17,822 bases of DNA from Haplosporangium gracile (lineage: Eukaryota > Mortierellomycota > Mortierellomycetes > Mortierellales > Mortierellaceae), in assembly GCA_015499985.1 (NCBI GenBank), contig JAAAUF010000861.1:1-17822 (forward strand). The letters are read 5' to 3'. This document shows positions 1-9,308 of the stretch, in pieces; the stretch's first letter is position 1, and every line of letters starts with the position of its first letter. The notes beneath the pieces were generated by a model. It saw only the letters and a program-made list of their open reading frames with translations, had not been told where the DNA came from and ran no database searches. A program made the translations under genes and the position numbers.

Positions 1-55
1 GTCAGGATTTGTCGCTCTCACCGACAAGGCCCGGGTTCGATCCCCGGACTGGGAA
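1..55 (+). tRNA. tRNA-Glu (anticodon CTC), 3' part, cut by window start
   Basis: The anticodon arm is complete: a 5-bp stem (10-14 with 22-26) closes the seven-base loop CTCTCAC (15-21), which places CTC at the anticodon and so predicts glutamate. The T arm follows: stem CCGGG (31-35) with CCCGG (43-47) around the loop TTCGATC. The 3' acceptor strand ACTGGGA (48-54) and discriminator A55 come next, then a T5 run at 59-63 that fits a Pol III terminator. The 5' acceptor strand and most of the D arm lie before the window. The CCA tail is not encoded, as expected for a eukaryotic nuclear tRNA. No intron is visible in the part seen. Confidence 0.9.
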
Positions 56-58
56 ATA

Positions 59-63
59 TTTTT
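59..63 (+). terminator. Pol III T-run terminator of tRNA-Glu
   Basis: Five consecutive T residues begin four bases after the discriminator base of the tRNA. This is the usual spacing for RNA polymerase III termination. Confidence 0.75.
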
Positions 64-103
64 GCCTCCCATCTATCAACAGAAGTGTTTACTTTTTTTT
101 TTG

Positions 104-144
104 GGACTAGAGATGTACCCGGTGCGAAGCCCCGGGAGCGCCTC
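104..144 (-). mobile_element. Helitron-like 3' terminus (hairpin plus CTAG)
   Basis: Read on the minus strand, a GC-rich hairpin (119-137 on the plus strand; five outer pairs CCCGG/CCGGG, a T/C mismatch, two GC pairs and a GAA triloop in plus-strand reading) is followed by seven bases and then CTAG|T (plus strand ACTAG at 106-110). A short hairpin a few bases before a CTRR end, with T as the next host base, is the known 3' signature of Helitrons. No Rep/helicase coding sequence is visible, and the 5' TC end cannot be placed with confidence. The segment is bordered on both sides by T-runs, so it may be only a fragment. The structure is seen; the Helitron identity is inferred. Confidence 0.45.
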
Positions 145-158
145 TTTTTTTTTTTTAG

Positions 159-183
159 TAACTCAGAAACGGGTTCTGAGTTA
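159..183. repeat. Perfect 10-bp inverted repeat with 5-nt loop
   Basis: TAACTCAGAA (159-168) is followed after ACGGG by its exact reverse complement TTCTGAGTTA (174-183). A T12 run lies just upstream and an A-rich stretch just downstream. It could be an RNA hairpin or the end of a mobile element; nothing in the sequence decides this. Confidence 0.8.
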
Positions 184-185
184 TT

Positions 186-629
186 AAAAAGGATTAATCT
201 ATTACAACCCAGGTTGCTCGAATTATTTGACAGCCCTCGTACTAAGTCTATGTAACTCCCTATTTTTGTTTTTCTTCACAGTGCCTTGTTGCAATGTTAC
301 AAACCCATGACTAATGCGTCCGTTTCGTTGCTCGCCTTCCTATGGTTCAATTCATGGAGCTCATGCCCCATATCGTCATCACCACGGCTTGTCAGTAGCT
401 AAAAAGTGACAATTTCAGCGCAGACGTTGCAATGATCGCCTTTGAGGGTGCACAAATGATGCTTCGAGGGACCGCGAAGGAAAGCACGTTGTCTCAATGA
501 GTTTGGCCTCTCCTGTACACGTTTTTGTCTTAACAACAAAGAAAGTAAGGTACGTAGACTTAGTGCGGAAAACGGAGGGGGCGTCAAATAATTCGAGCAA
601 CCCGGATTGTCAAATAAATTAACCTTTTT
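186..629. mobile_element. Element or rearranged fragment bounded by diverged inverted repeats
   Basis: The sequence at about 186-270 recurs in reverse complement at about 545-629. The core GGTTGCTCGAATTATTTGAC is identical in both arms (212-231 and 582-601). Similarity continues on both sides, including ACTAAGTCTA. The arms differ by a 9-nt gap, a multiple of three: in one frame they read LLELFDSP-RTKS and LLELFDAPSVFRTKS. This in-frame difference suggests two copies of the same protein fragment in opposite orientation and not a classical transposon terminus. The left copy hits a stop soon after, and no protein family is recognised. The interior (about 275-540) shows no gene and no transposase. 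A MITE-like element remains possible. Confidence 0.5.
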
Positions 630-1290
630 TCTTGTTGTAGGCTCAGGTTCGCCTTCTGCTGTCGAGTTACCCTTTTTTTTTTTTTACTTTGGAGGAGGGT
701 ATGAACACTACCTTGCTTGTAATTTCACTTTATAGTTAGTAGTCTTGAACAGCCTTCTCTGTGTCATGCCTAATTTCACGTTTGAATCAATGATCTTTTT
801 TAGAGCGTGCAGTATCTTTCTGTAGCGGCATAGGGTGCAACAGGTTAAGGCGTTTAGCTCTGTAGTCTTATCTGAAACAAGATTGTAGAGTGAGAAAGAT
901 GAACTGCCGTCCAAGGAGTTAAGGTTACCTGTGTTTGGTGCTTACGATGCTGCTCTATCAAATGCAGTTGAGCTCAGCACCTTCAATCACCAACTGCCAC
1001 TGCAGCGTGGTTTTTGTTGATGGAGTTTTGGTGTTATTCCAGGGTAAACTAAAGCGCGACCGCGACGGTTCTATGTTTGTTTCTTAGCGACTGATCGTAC
1101 CTGAAACGCGTTTTTCAGGTACGATCAAAGCGATATTGGTGATTGTTCGGCTGACGGTCTAGACCCATTCAATTTTTGCGCTGTTTTTGTGGTTGTTGTT
1201 TGTGCCACTCTTGTCCATGGTCGACAAGAGGGGGATGACGACACAAATTGGCGAAGACATAAAAAATAGGGTTCTTGCTTCTTGTTTTCC
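630..1290. other. Intergenic stretch without a supportable gene
   Basis: Only short open frames occur here; the longest, 708-914 on the minus strand, has no recognisable domain. A T13 run is at about 672-684 and a long palindrome at 1092-1127. Nothing else could be assigned. Confidence 0.5.
1092..1127. repeat. Perfect 15-bp palindromic stem with 6-nt spacer
   Basis: GATCGTACCTGAAA (1093-1106) is mirrored exactly by TTTCAGGTACGATC (1113-1126); the T1092/A1127 pair extends the stem to 15 bp around CGCGTT. It lies about 660-700 bp before the start of the NACHT-WD40 gene. It may be a hairpin-forming element end, a dyad binding site, or part of a non-coding RNA. The arms have no mismatch, so it is either recent or maintained. 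Confidence 0.8.
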
Positions 1291-1400
1291 TTGGCTCATC
1301 CCTCATTATTTCCCCCATCTCGCACTTTCATCCTTCTCTCACCTTCCATCCTCACCTTCCTCCTTCAGCTACTTTTCGCCACTTTATTCACGTTTTTCAT
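1290..1400 (+). promoter_or_regulatory. Pyrimidine-rich upstream tract of the NACHT-WD40 gene
   Basis: The plus strand is strongly C/T-rich here, with many TCC, CTT and CACC runs. Pyrimidine-rich tracts on the coding strand commonly mark the region around transcription start in fungal genes. The MGRN1-like and HRD1 genes show the same feature in their own orientation (GA-rich on the plus strand at about 9060-9300 and 17340-17560). No clear TATA box was found. Confidence 0.4.
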
Positions 1401-1678
1401 TTGACATTTAACAATCTGTCACAAAAGTGAATTGTTCCTCTTACTTTCTCCACTCACCTATACATCAGCACCTTTACAATAACACACCTCAACCGCCTTG
1501 TGGTATGCCTCTTTTTTTTTTTTTTTGGTCTCAGCAAGAACTGCTATACTTTTCAGTCACAACTAACATGCTCACCTTCCGACAACATCTCAGCCCCTGT
1601 TTTGGACTTGTTCCTCATCTCGTCGTCAGCCCAAGTATCGCTTCCAGTAGCCTCAAAGAGCTAGCCCGCCTCCTCAAG

Positions 1679-1779
1679 GTAAGAGGTCATGTCACCCTAT
1701 ATCAAAACAAAAAATTAACAAAGGACCACACTTCAGTACGTAGCTCACCAACTATTCATACTTTACTTGTTGCTTTAAG
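1679..1779 (+). other. Probable 5'-UTR intron of the NACHT-WD40 gene
   Basis: A strong donor CAAG|GTAAGA at 1679 and an acceptor TTTAAG at 1777-1779 bound 101 nt, the size of the introns in the neighbouring genes. The acceptor sits eight bases before ATG 1788. Joining the upstream open frame (ATG 1568) to this acceptor does not enter the frame of the NACHT protein, so a leader intron is more likely than a coding one. Confidence 0.35.
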
Positions 1780-1787
1780 CGCCGACC

Positions 1788-4700
1788 ATGTCTACTTCCT
1801 TGCCCTCGACCCAAAACAATCCACAATCTCAGTATCCCTCGACCATGCCCTCATCTCCCGAACAGGAGGAGGTTACAGACAGCGGAAAACGAATTCGCTC
1901 TCCACTCAAAGGCGCAGGAAAGATTGGGCGAAGGTCAACCTTGACGACTGACATTTCGTCTGCTCTGCAAAGAGTACAAGATGATGACTCTCAGCCTTTG
2001 GGGACGTTTTCGGGCTCGACCCAGCTGCCCTTCTTCACTGGTTCTCTGCTTCTCGCTCAGGGTACCCCAGCAGTCGAAAACACCTTGCAGACATTGCAGA
2101 AGCAAAGGCTCGCGGACTACAGGTAGGACGTCTACATCCCTCCTTCAGCCAAGCCCAGTCTTCAAGCAAAAGACGACACGGTGCTCCCTCTTATGGAGAG
2201 GGTCCAAAACTTTCTGGCAGGCGATGGTCAAGTGATGCTGATTCTGGGCGATTCGGGAGCTGGCAAGTCGACCTTCAACCGACACTTGGAATACCAACTC
2301 TGGCAGGACTATAAAGCTGGCGGACCCATCCCACTCTTCATCAATCTGCCAGCACTCGATCGACCAGACAGGGAACTTGTAGCCGAGCACCTGAGGAGAC
2401 TGGACTTTCTAGATGAGTTGATATGGGATCTGAAGCAGAGTCGTCGCTTCGTGTTGATCTGTGATGGCTACGACGAGAGCCAGCTCACCTGCAACCTCCA
2501 CACCACCAACCTTTTCAATCAATCTGGATAGTGGAGCGCCAAGCTAGTCGTCACCTGCAGATCCCAGTATCTTGGTCGGGATTATCGGGACCAATTTGTA
2601 CCCAAGGCATCAAACCAGTACCAACGCGCCGCTAACAATTTCTTCCAGGAAGCCGTCATTGCCCCATTCTCTACAGGTCAAATTGAAGACTATGTTGAAC
2701 GATACGTACCGCTCGAGCCACGAACCTGGGTTAAGAAGGATTACATGGACAAGCTGACGACGATCCCCAACCTGTTGGAGCTGGCCAAGAACCCCTTTCT
2801 TCTCACTCTTTGTTTGGAGGCCCTCCCCAATGTTGTACACAGCAAGAGTGATCTTTCTGCCCTTCAAGTTACTCGCGTGCAGCTGTATGACATTTTTGTC
2901 ATGCATTGGCTGGACGTAAACAAGCGACGTTTGCAGGATCAAACGCTGAGCGAGAAGGACCAGAGTGCATTCAACGAATTGAAAGATGACGTATTCGAGA
3001 AGAGTGCGATCGACTTTCAAAAGGATCTGGCGGCCGCGATCTTTATTCACCAGGACGGACGACCAATTATCGAATACACCCCCAAGAACGACAAGGATTC
3101 GTGGAAGAAAGAATTTTTTAGAACCGATCCCAGGATAACTCTCTTACATGGAGCCAGTCTGCTAAGTCGAGCGGGAAACCAGTTCCGTTTTGTTCACCGT
3201 TCTATCTTGGAGTACTTTTACTCCTATTCTATCTGTCCGCCATATCCCTTTCCTGCCGAGTTTGCTCCGCTAGCTGCCTTCGACTTTGCCTCCACTCTGT
3301 CATCTGTCGCTGGCCACCCACTATCCCAGAGAAACCTTGTCACAGAGCCTTCGATCGTCCAGTTCTTGGCTCAGCGTGCCCAAATGAACCCTGATTTTAG
3401 GAAGCATCTCCATGCTCTCCTAGAACAATCTAAGACGAACGTGAATGCATTCCGAGCGGCAGCGAATGCGATCACCATCCTGGTTAGAGCTGGAGTCCGG
3501 TTCAACGGAGCTGACCTACGAGGCCTCAGGATACAAGGGGCCGACTTGTCAGGAGGACAGTTTGACTCCGCGCAGTTTCAGGGAGCCAACTTGGAAGGAG
3601 TCAACCTCGCTCAAGGTTGGATTCGCCAGGCCGATTTCAGGAACGCGCGAATGGACGAGACGCAGTTTGGGGAGCTCCCGTATCTGAAGGAGGTCGGATC
3701 AGTGCGTTCTTGCGCTTATTCGTCAGATGGGAGGGTTTTTGTGGTCGGTCTCTATAATGGCGACATCAACATGTACGACACTGCAACCTGGAAAAATATT
3801 CGCACATTCAAGAGTCATCAAAACAGTGTCAGAAGCCTCTCTTTCTTGCCCTGCAATAGCCAATTTCTCTCGAGCAGTTGGGACGAACCAGTGCGACTGT
3901 GGGATTGTGAAACAGGAGCATCTGAGAGTGTTGTAAAGGATTATTATGGACCGGATAAGGTGGTTTGGCAGTCCAAACCGAGGGAGTATTCTAGGCTGTC
4001 TAGGAAGGTGATGTTTTCACCCTGTGGCAAGCTGATAGCTTCCGTTAGCGATCTTGGTCTCTTTGGGGATATCATATATACGATAGTGAGACAGTGGAGT
4101 ATTCGAACCCTCACCCCGATTGTGCTCTCATCAAAGGATCGGGTTTTCGCCATAACGTATTCCTCTGACAGCAAGCACATCGCATTAGCCGGCAAGGGCG
4201 GGGTTGTTCGGATATTCGACACGCAGACTGGGCTGCATACCCTGGAGCTTGTGTGTCGCACGCACCAGGATATAGGCTGCGTCACATACTCGCCGGATGG
4301 CAAGTGGATAATTGCTGGTACTCGTGGAGGGAGTTTACATTTGTGTGAGGCGCGTAATGACCTGTCGGAATATTACTGGACAGGCCATGAAAGCCCAGTT
4401 TCGATCGTGAGCTGTTCACTGAACGGCCAGTGGATCGCCTCGTGTAGTATGGACAATTTTGTCAAGCTCTGGAGCACGGATACCAGAGCCCTTGTTTCAG
4501 TGTTCATAGGGCACTTTAGCATTATTTCCAGCTTAGTTTTCTCGCCAGACGGGTTACAGTTGACTTCAAGCAGTCATGACGGAACCGTGCGGTTTTGGAA
4601 GGCGAATTCCATTGAAGAAGGTCTTCGCTCACACAGCTCTTCCGTCCCTGTCTCAAGTGTGGCCTACTCTCCTGATGGCCAACGCCTCGTTTTCGGAGCC

Positions 4701-5808
4701 AAGGATGGATCCGTTCGCCTTTATAATGCAAATACTGGCGAGCCTGAGTTGGTTGTCTTTTCCAAGAATTCAAGCTTTGTTAAGCGCGTTGCTTTTTCTT
4801 CCGATGGTCTTCGAATTGCCGGAGCCACAGCTGCTGGCCAAGTGACGTTCTGGGATGTTACAGGAGGATCGGTCGATACTGTTCTTGACTTTCACAGGCA
4901 AAGTCCAGCTTTCTCTCCTTGCGGAAATTGGATTGCTACCAGCCACAAGGACAATACAGTGCGTTCGTGGGATGCTTGTTCAGGCCAGCCCGGTCACGTT
5001 CTCACTGGTCATACAGAGTTACCTACAGGACTGTCATTCTCACCAGATGGATCCATTATCGTTTCCGGAGCCCGCCATGGATCACTCCGAAGTTGGGAAG
5101 TGGGTACCGGCCAGCCTAGACTGATAGCGGAAATTAAGGACGACTTTATGGGAGTTCTAGCATATTTACCTTTTTCGTCACAGATCGCAGCTAAGTTTAA
5201 AGAGTGTGCAGACATGGGGCGAGCAGAGCGGGAAACTCGAGCAACGACTTGTACAATGGAGCGATACTTTCGACTTTGCATTATCATCTTGTGGCGGTTG
5301 GATTGCGGCTGGTTTTTGCGGTTTCGTGTCGCTGTGGAACTATGCGCCAAACAACCTGCAACGGGAATGGAAGCAGCAGGTTGTCGTTAGGGGGTTTGTA
5401 GGAAACGTCATCACAATTGCTTGGAGGCCTTCCGTGTTGGAGTTTGTTACCGGCAGTGAGGACAACACTATTAGAGTCTGGAAGCTGAAGAGCGAGCTAG
5501 GCATGTTCTCTGTACATCTGGTTTGGAGTTCTGGTCCGGCGGCTTTGGTTGCCGATGGAGCCCTAATTGTCAATACCGTTAGCCTGAGCACAGCCAGTCG
5601 ACAGTTTTTGAAACAGCGTGGTGCTCTTGATGAGTCCTCATTTGCAGAAATGGACGATGATGAGGATAAAGAGCTGTTGTTGCCGGAGGAACCAGAGCCT
5701 TCAGAACCAAGGGAGCCTTCGGATACGTCGAGCGAGGAGGATTGGAACTCGGAAGATTTTGAGGGATCGGGAGACGAGGAACCAATACCAGAGTCCGACT
5801 CGGAATAG
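1788..5808 (+). pseudogene. NACHT / pentapeptide / WD40 NLR-type NTPase, broken by two stops and a frameshift
   Basis: This is a STAND/NLR-like signalling NTPase. From ATG 1788 a single frame runs to about 5204, interrupted only by TAG at 2124-2126 (codon 113) and TAG at 2529-2531 (codon 248). The P-loop NACHT core is clear: Walker A GDSGAGKS (codons 154-161), Walker B LICDGYDES (D at 2463, D/E at 2472-2477) and the sensor-like VVTCRS just after the second stop. A winged-helix/HETHS-like region follows, then pentapeptide repeats (A-D/N-L-x-G type, about 3490-3680), then WD40 blades (about 3690-5500). I count 14 blades, enough for two seven-bladed propellers. Blade 12 is split: the frame changes at about 5202-5206, where blade spacing suggests a net loss of about 5 nt. 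Blades 13-14 and an acidic Ser/Glu-rich tail continue in the new frame to TAG 5808. In such proteins the WD40 sensor is thought to release the NACHT domain for oligomerisation. The segments around each stop remain well conserved in frame, so loss looks recent. Without breaks the product would be about 1340 residues. A shorter active product starting at ATG 2745 would lack the P-loop. Sequencing error or stop readthrough are alternatives. Confidence 0.85.
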
Positions 5809-5931
5809 CATCGTCATTCGTTTCGTTACTTTTTTTAAAAAGTCACCAGTAAATTATTGCCCGAATGACGGTTTTTAACAACAAACAGGAAGAATGAGGG
5901 TATTTGTTGTAACTATTTATATTAAAAATAT
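5809..5931. other. Convergent 3' ends with a spaced inverted repeat
   Basis: Only 123 bp separate the stop codons of the NACHT-WD40 gene and the MGRN1-like gene, so their 3' UTRs must overlap or be very short. CGTCATTCG (5812-5820) is repeated inverted as CGAATGACG (5862-5870). The A/T-rich stretch at 5910-5935 could hold poly(A) signals on both strands. Confidence 0.45.
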
Positions 5932-8915
5932 TTATGGTCGTGATAGATGATGAGCTCCATTGACTACCGAGTTTGAGACAGGCGTCGAAGTCGGCGAATG
6001 AATCATTGCAAATTCCGGTTTCCGTGATGGCGTTGACGCGATATGAAGCAACGCTTGGAACACTAAACAACAAAAAAAAAAATGCATTAGATTCAATCAA
6101 CGCCACAAATAAGCGCGTATCAACAGAAAAAGGGCGTATGCAAACAAGGTTTTTTTTTACCTTGTCGGCAGATAGGGCATCGTTGAGGCGCACGACGACG
6201 TAAGACATCTCCACAATCGCTACAGATACAGAAATGCCGACAGGGCAGGACGATGGTATCCTTGACGTCCGACAGACAAATGACACACTCAGGGGCATCA
6301 AGGAGGACCAAATTTAGTTCTTCTTCTTCCTCCTCCTCTTCCTCGCTTTCCTCATCTTCGACTTCTTCCTCACCGCCCTCGCTCTTCTTGGTTCCAGCTT
6401 CAGCAAGTTCATAGTCGTCTCCAGCCTGGGACATAGGGCCACTAATCGCAGAGATCGCTTGTGATTCTACAGAGTCGCTCGACATCCTCCTCCGTGTTGA
6501 CATTGACGACCGTCTGGCAGCACGTTCTGGGTTCGCAATGTCCAGACTCATAACTGCGCTCACTCTCGACAACCGACCACCATCATCCTTTTCTTCTCCT
6601 TCCTTCTCCTCGACAGTATCCTTCTTGGACTTGGCAAGTGTGCTCTTCTTCCGCTTGGGACGCTCCTTGGTCAATTCTTGAACCCTACTAACAATCGAAT
6701 CCGCACGACTCAACCTCTTGGACGAGTCAGAAGACGACGCCGCTGCCAACGGATCCGCGTGTGCCTTACCCCTAGCCACTGGAGTGGATCCTCCTGCCGT
6801 CGCTGGCTTTTTCAGAGCTGCGGGATCAGGAGCCTTGGGCATAGGTGTGGCGACAGAGTCGGTGAACCCGTAGATTTCCTGGATGAGGTAGTTGGTCGAG
6901 TTGATCCAGACCTTTTGCTTCATCACTTTGATCTCGAATCCGCCCTCTGAGCTGATGTTGAAGCATGCAAATGTAGAGATCGCTTGGTTGTCGACTAGGT
7001 ATAGTCCTGGAGAGTCTGCCGCAGGTGTTGGCAAGCTGCGTACCGGAGCTATGTGTGCATATGAGGAGAAAACAATTGCCAATTAGCTACATAGATATTA
7101 TGAGCGAGGATTGTCGATAAACAGTAAGAAGCAATTTTTTACCGGCAGGGTTGTATTCTTTGGTAGCTTCAATAAGAATAACGAGAGGGTAGTACTGGTC
7201 CTCCATGATGGTCTTGCACCCATCCTCGTCAAGTCCCGAAGACGGCATCCCCTTGTTATTGTTGTAGTAGTTGTCATACGCGGATCCACCTCCGCCCTTG
7301 CCATTCTTCTTGCTCTTCTTCTTGGACTTGCTCTTGCGGCCACCCCGTCGATCACTTCCTGTCTCATCATCACCCTCACCCTCAAACTCCTGCCCCTCCA
7401 ATCCTTCCTTGCCCATTGAGTTATTGAATTGCTGCCGCTGCCGCTGATGCCGTTTTTGAAACATCCGCATCGACGTCGAAGGAAGCCCCTGCATCGTCAG
7501 TTCGGGCAGGGACATGGTATAAAGTGGCAGCAAGGGTGAAATAAAACGCTGGTTCATCCCCGCAGGGAAATGGTAGGTCGTGGGTTGTGGCAGGTGGTGG
7601 AGACGTCTGAGGCGGAAGCCCAAGTCGCCGTCCTCTTCAATCTCCTTAACGACCCAGAATAATTTCACGTCGCAAGGAGTCAGGCTGTCAAAGGAGAAAT
7701 CGAGTCGATAATTGGGTCGCAGGTGAGAGGGTGCTGGTATTGAGGGGTCGTTTGAGACTGTAAAGTTCTTTACCAGGCGCAGCGAACTCTTCTTCAGGTT
7801 GATGTTGCACGCCAATGCTGTGGGCGAGCGCTTTGTTGGTTGCTATCAGATAGAAGAATGCAAATATGTTAATTTTTGCGAGGCTTTCTCTGCTGGTAAC
7901 ACATTCCTTACATTCCTGGCACATAACTGTCCAAAGGTTTACTAACCATCTCACGAACAATGCCCTCGTAACCATAATCGATATCAGTATCATCCTCATC
8001 CCTATCCTGATTATTCTCGTCCTCGTCCACAATGTCCATCCAACCACCCTCAACATCATCCAATTCCTGTTCCAGAACCGAAAGATCCAAGGTTCCGGCC
8101 CGTTGGACCTCAGTCAGGAGCGGGTTCACGTTGAGTCCCGAAATAAGGTTGTACAGATTACTGTTCCTGTACAACTGATCCTGAGCCACCTCGGCTGTCA
8201 GCATGGGCGAAGTCTGTTGTGAGGGGTATACGTTGTTGGTAGGAGACCCAATTCCAGTCCCTGCCCCTGTGCCTACTCCTCCTCCATTAGCTCCTGTTCC
8301 TGCATCTCCTGAACTAATGCCTCCCATTCCAGAGACTGCTGAGGGTAAAATAAAATCGTTCAACGATAGTTGTTGTCCACCGATGTTCGACAATGGTGAG
8401 AGCTGAGGCTGTTGTTGTTGTTGTGTTTGCTGTTGCTGTTGCTGCTGCTGTTGCCGATACTGCTGCTGCCAATACTCTTGACGCTGCTGCTGTTCTAGCT
8501 GTTGTTCAATCTGCCGTTGAAGTTGCAGTTGTGCTGGGCTTTGTTCCGTTACAGGATGAAAGGCCGGTCCAAAGTAAAGCGGGTGCCGGTCATAGGCGCC
8601 CTTTCCGGCGACCGCCTCGCCTTCTTCCTCTTCTAGGAGACTGTCGTCGTCGTTGCCATTCTCGTCCCTTTCATCATGATTATCGTCCAAGGAGTCATAG
8701 TCGCTGTCGTCGTCGTCGTCATCGTCGGTATGGTATTGTCCGTTCTGGGCTTCGACGTCTTGTTGTGGACCACCACGCCTTCGTCGTCTGGGGCCTCCGT
8801 TTCCTCCTCGTTGGCGACGGTGTGTTGGTCGTCCTGACTGCCGTGTTGAAAGTGCTGAGTCCTGGTTCCTTATCCAGTCGACGCCCCGGCCGAGCGACGA
8901 GTTAGCTTGACCCAT
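5932..8915 (-). CDS. MGRN1/LOG2-type RING E3 ubiquitin ligase, four exons
   Basis: The product resembles the Mahogunin (MGRN1)/RNF157 and plant LOG2 ubiquitin ligases. Exons, read on the minus strand: 8915-7947, 7842-7143, 7048-6161 and 6062-5932. The introns are 104, 94 and 98 nt, all GT..AG, and the total is 2688 nt (895 residues). The start MGQANSS fits an N-myristoylation signal, as in relatives. Residues 2-323 are low-complexity: Arg-rich, Asp-rich, then poly-Gln, then Gly-rich. Residues about 324-620 contain the family's conserved pre-RING region (DAR2), with the [11 protein letters not shown] and YRLDFSFD blocks and [16 protein letters not shown] near its end. A charged Ser/Lys and poly-Glu linker follows. 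The C3HC5-type RING is at about 811-850 ([20 protein letters not shown]). The last exon supplies the diagnostic continuation VFQALLHI; without splicing, the open frame would end in an unrelated tail. The expected role is membrane-associated substrate ubiquitination in endosomal trafficking. The likely substrate cannot be read from sequence. Confidence 0.88.
8402..8530 (-). repeat. Poly-glutamine trinucleotide repeat in the MGRN1-like gene
   Basis: CAG/CAA repeats (CTG/TTG on the plus strand) encode several Gln runs broken by Tyr, Trp, Arg and Thr. Mixed CAA/CAG codons suggest selection for the residue and not only slippage. The tract lies in the disordered N-terminal part. Confidence 0.8.
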
Positions 8916-8935
8916 CCTTCAATTGATATAGGAAA

Positions 8936-8960
8936 GTGTGTGTGTGTGTGTGTGTGTGTG
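8936..8960. repeat. GT/CA dinucleotide microsatellite
   Basis: About twelve GT units lie 21 bp upstream of the MGRN1-like start codon, so they would be a CA tract in its 5' UTR or core promoter. Length variation could affect expression. Confidence 0.85.
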
Positions 8961-9300
8961 GATGTGGATGTGGGTCTGTGTTGGAGGGTGGTGTGTGGAT
9001 GCGAGTGCAGGTTGTTCTCCCGTTTTGGTGTCACTTTTGAATGCGTAACGATGAACAAGGGAGGAAAACAGGTGTGAGATTGGAGATAAGGAAGGCAGAG
9101 AGAAAGAAGAATGCTGGATGAAGTGAGAGTGAGTTGGGGAGTGTCTTGTGACCGGGTGATTACATGTGCAAGTGTGTGGAATATTCTCGTTTCTGGAGAT
9201 GAATAGAGGGAAGGAGGATGGTAGCAACAACTGACAGAAGAGAATGCGGCATGGGGGAATAAGAAGAAGCAGAGGGCGCTGGGAAGGGAGAGAAGGACAA
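8961..9300 (-). promoter_or_regulatory. Presumed promoter region of the MGRN1-like gene
   Basis: The sequence is purine-rich on the plus strand, so C/T-rich on the coding strand, matching the tracts before the other genes. The open frames seen here are low-complexity Pro/Ser/Leu/Phe runs typical of such tracts and are not believed to be coding. No TATA box stands out. Confidence 0.4.
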
Positions 9301-9308
9301 AAAAAAAA

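Noticed and set aside
1092..1127. Palindrome as a second Helitron end
   Set aside because: The minus-strand flank has CTAA five bases after the stem but is followed by G instead of T, and the stem is longer and less GC-rich than expected.
1427..1951. Plus-strand ORF of 174 codons overlapping the start of the NACHT gene
   Set aside because: It starts with GTG, begins in promoter-like C/T-rich sequence, reads through a probable leader intron and leaves the frame of the conserved protein.
2529..2531. Explaining the second TAG of the NACHT gene by an intron
   Set aside because: The sequence on both sides is uninterrupted conserved NACHT coding sequence, and no donor/acceptor pair would remove the stop without deleting it.
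5843..6301. Minus-strand ORF of 152 codons over the end of the MGRN1-like gene
   Set aside because: It runs across the last intron in a frame other than that of the RING protein and has no domain.
7866..8222. Plus-strand ORFs opposite the MGRN1-like exons (also 8393-8905)
   Set aside because: They are shadows of the acidic, poly-Gln and Gly-rich coding sequence on the minus strand; their Val/Ala/Arg-rich composition follows from the repeats.
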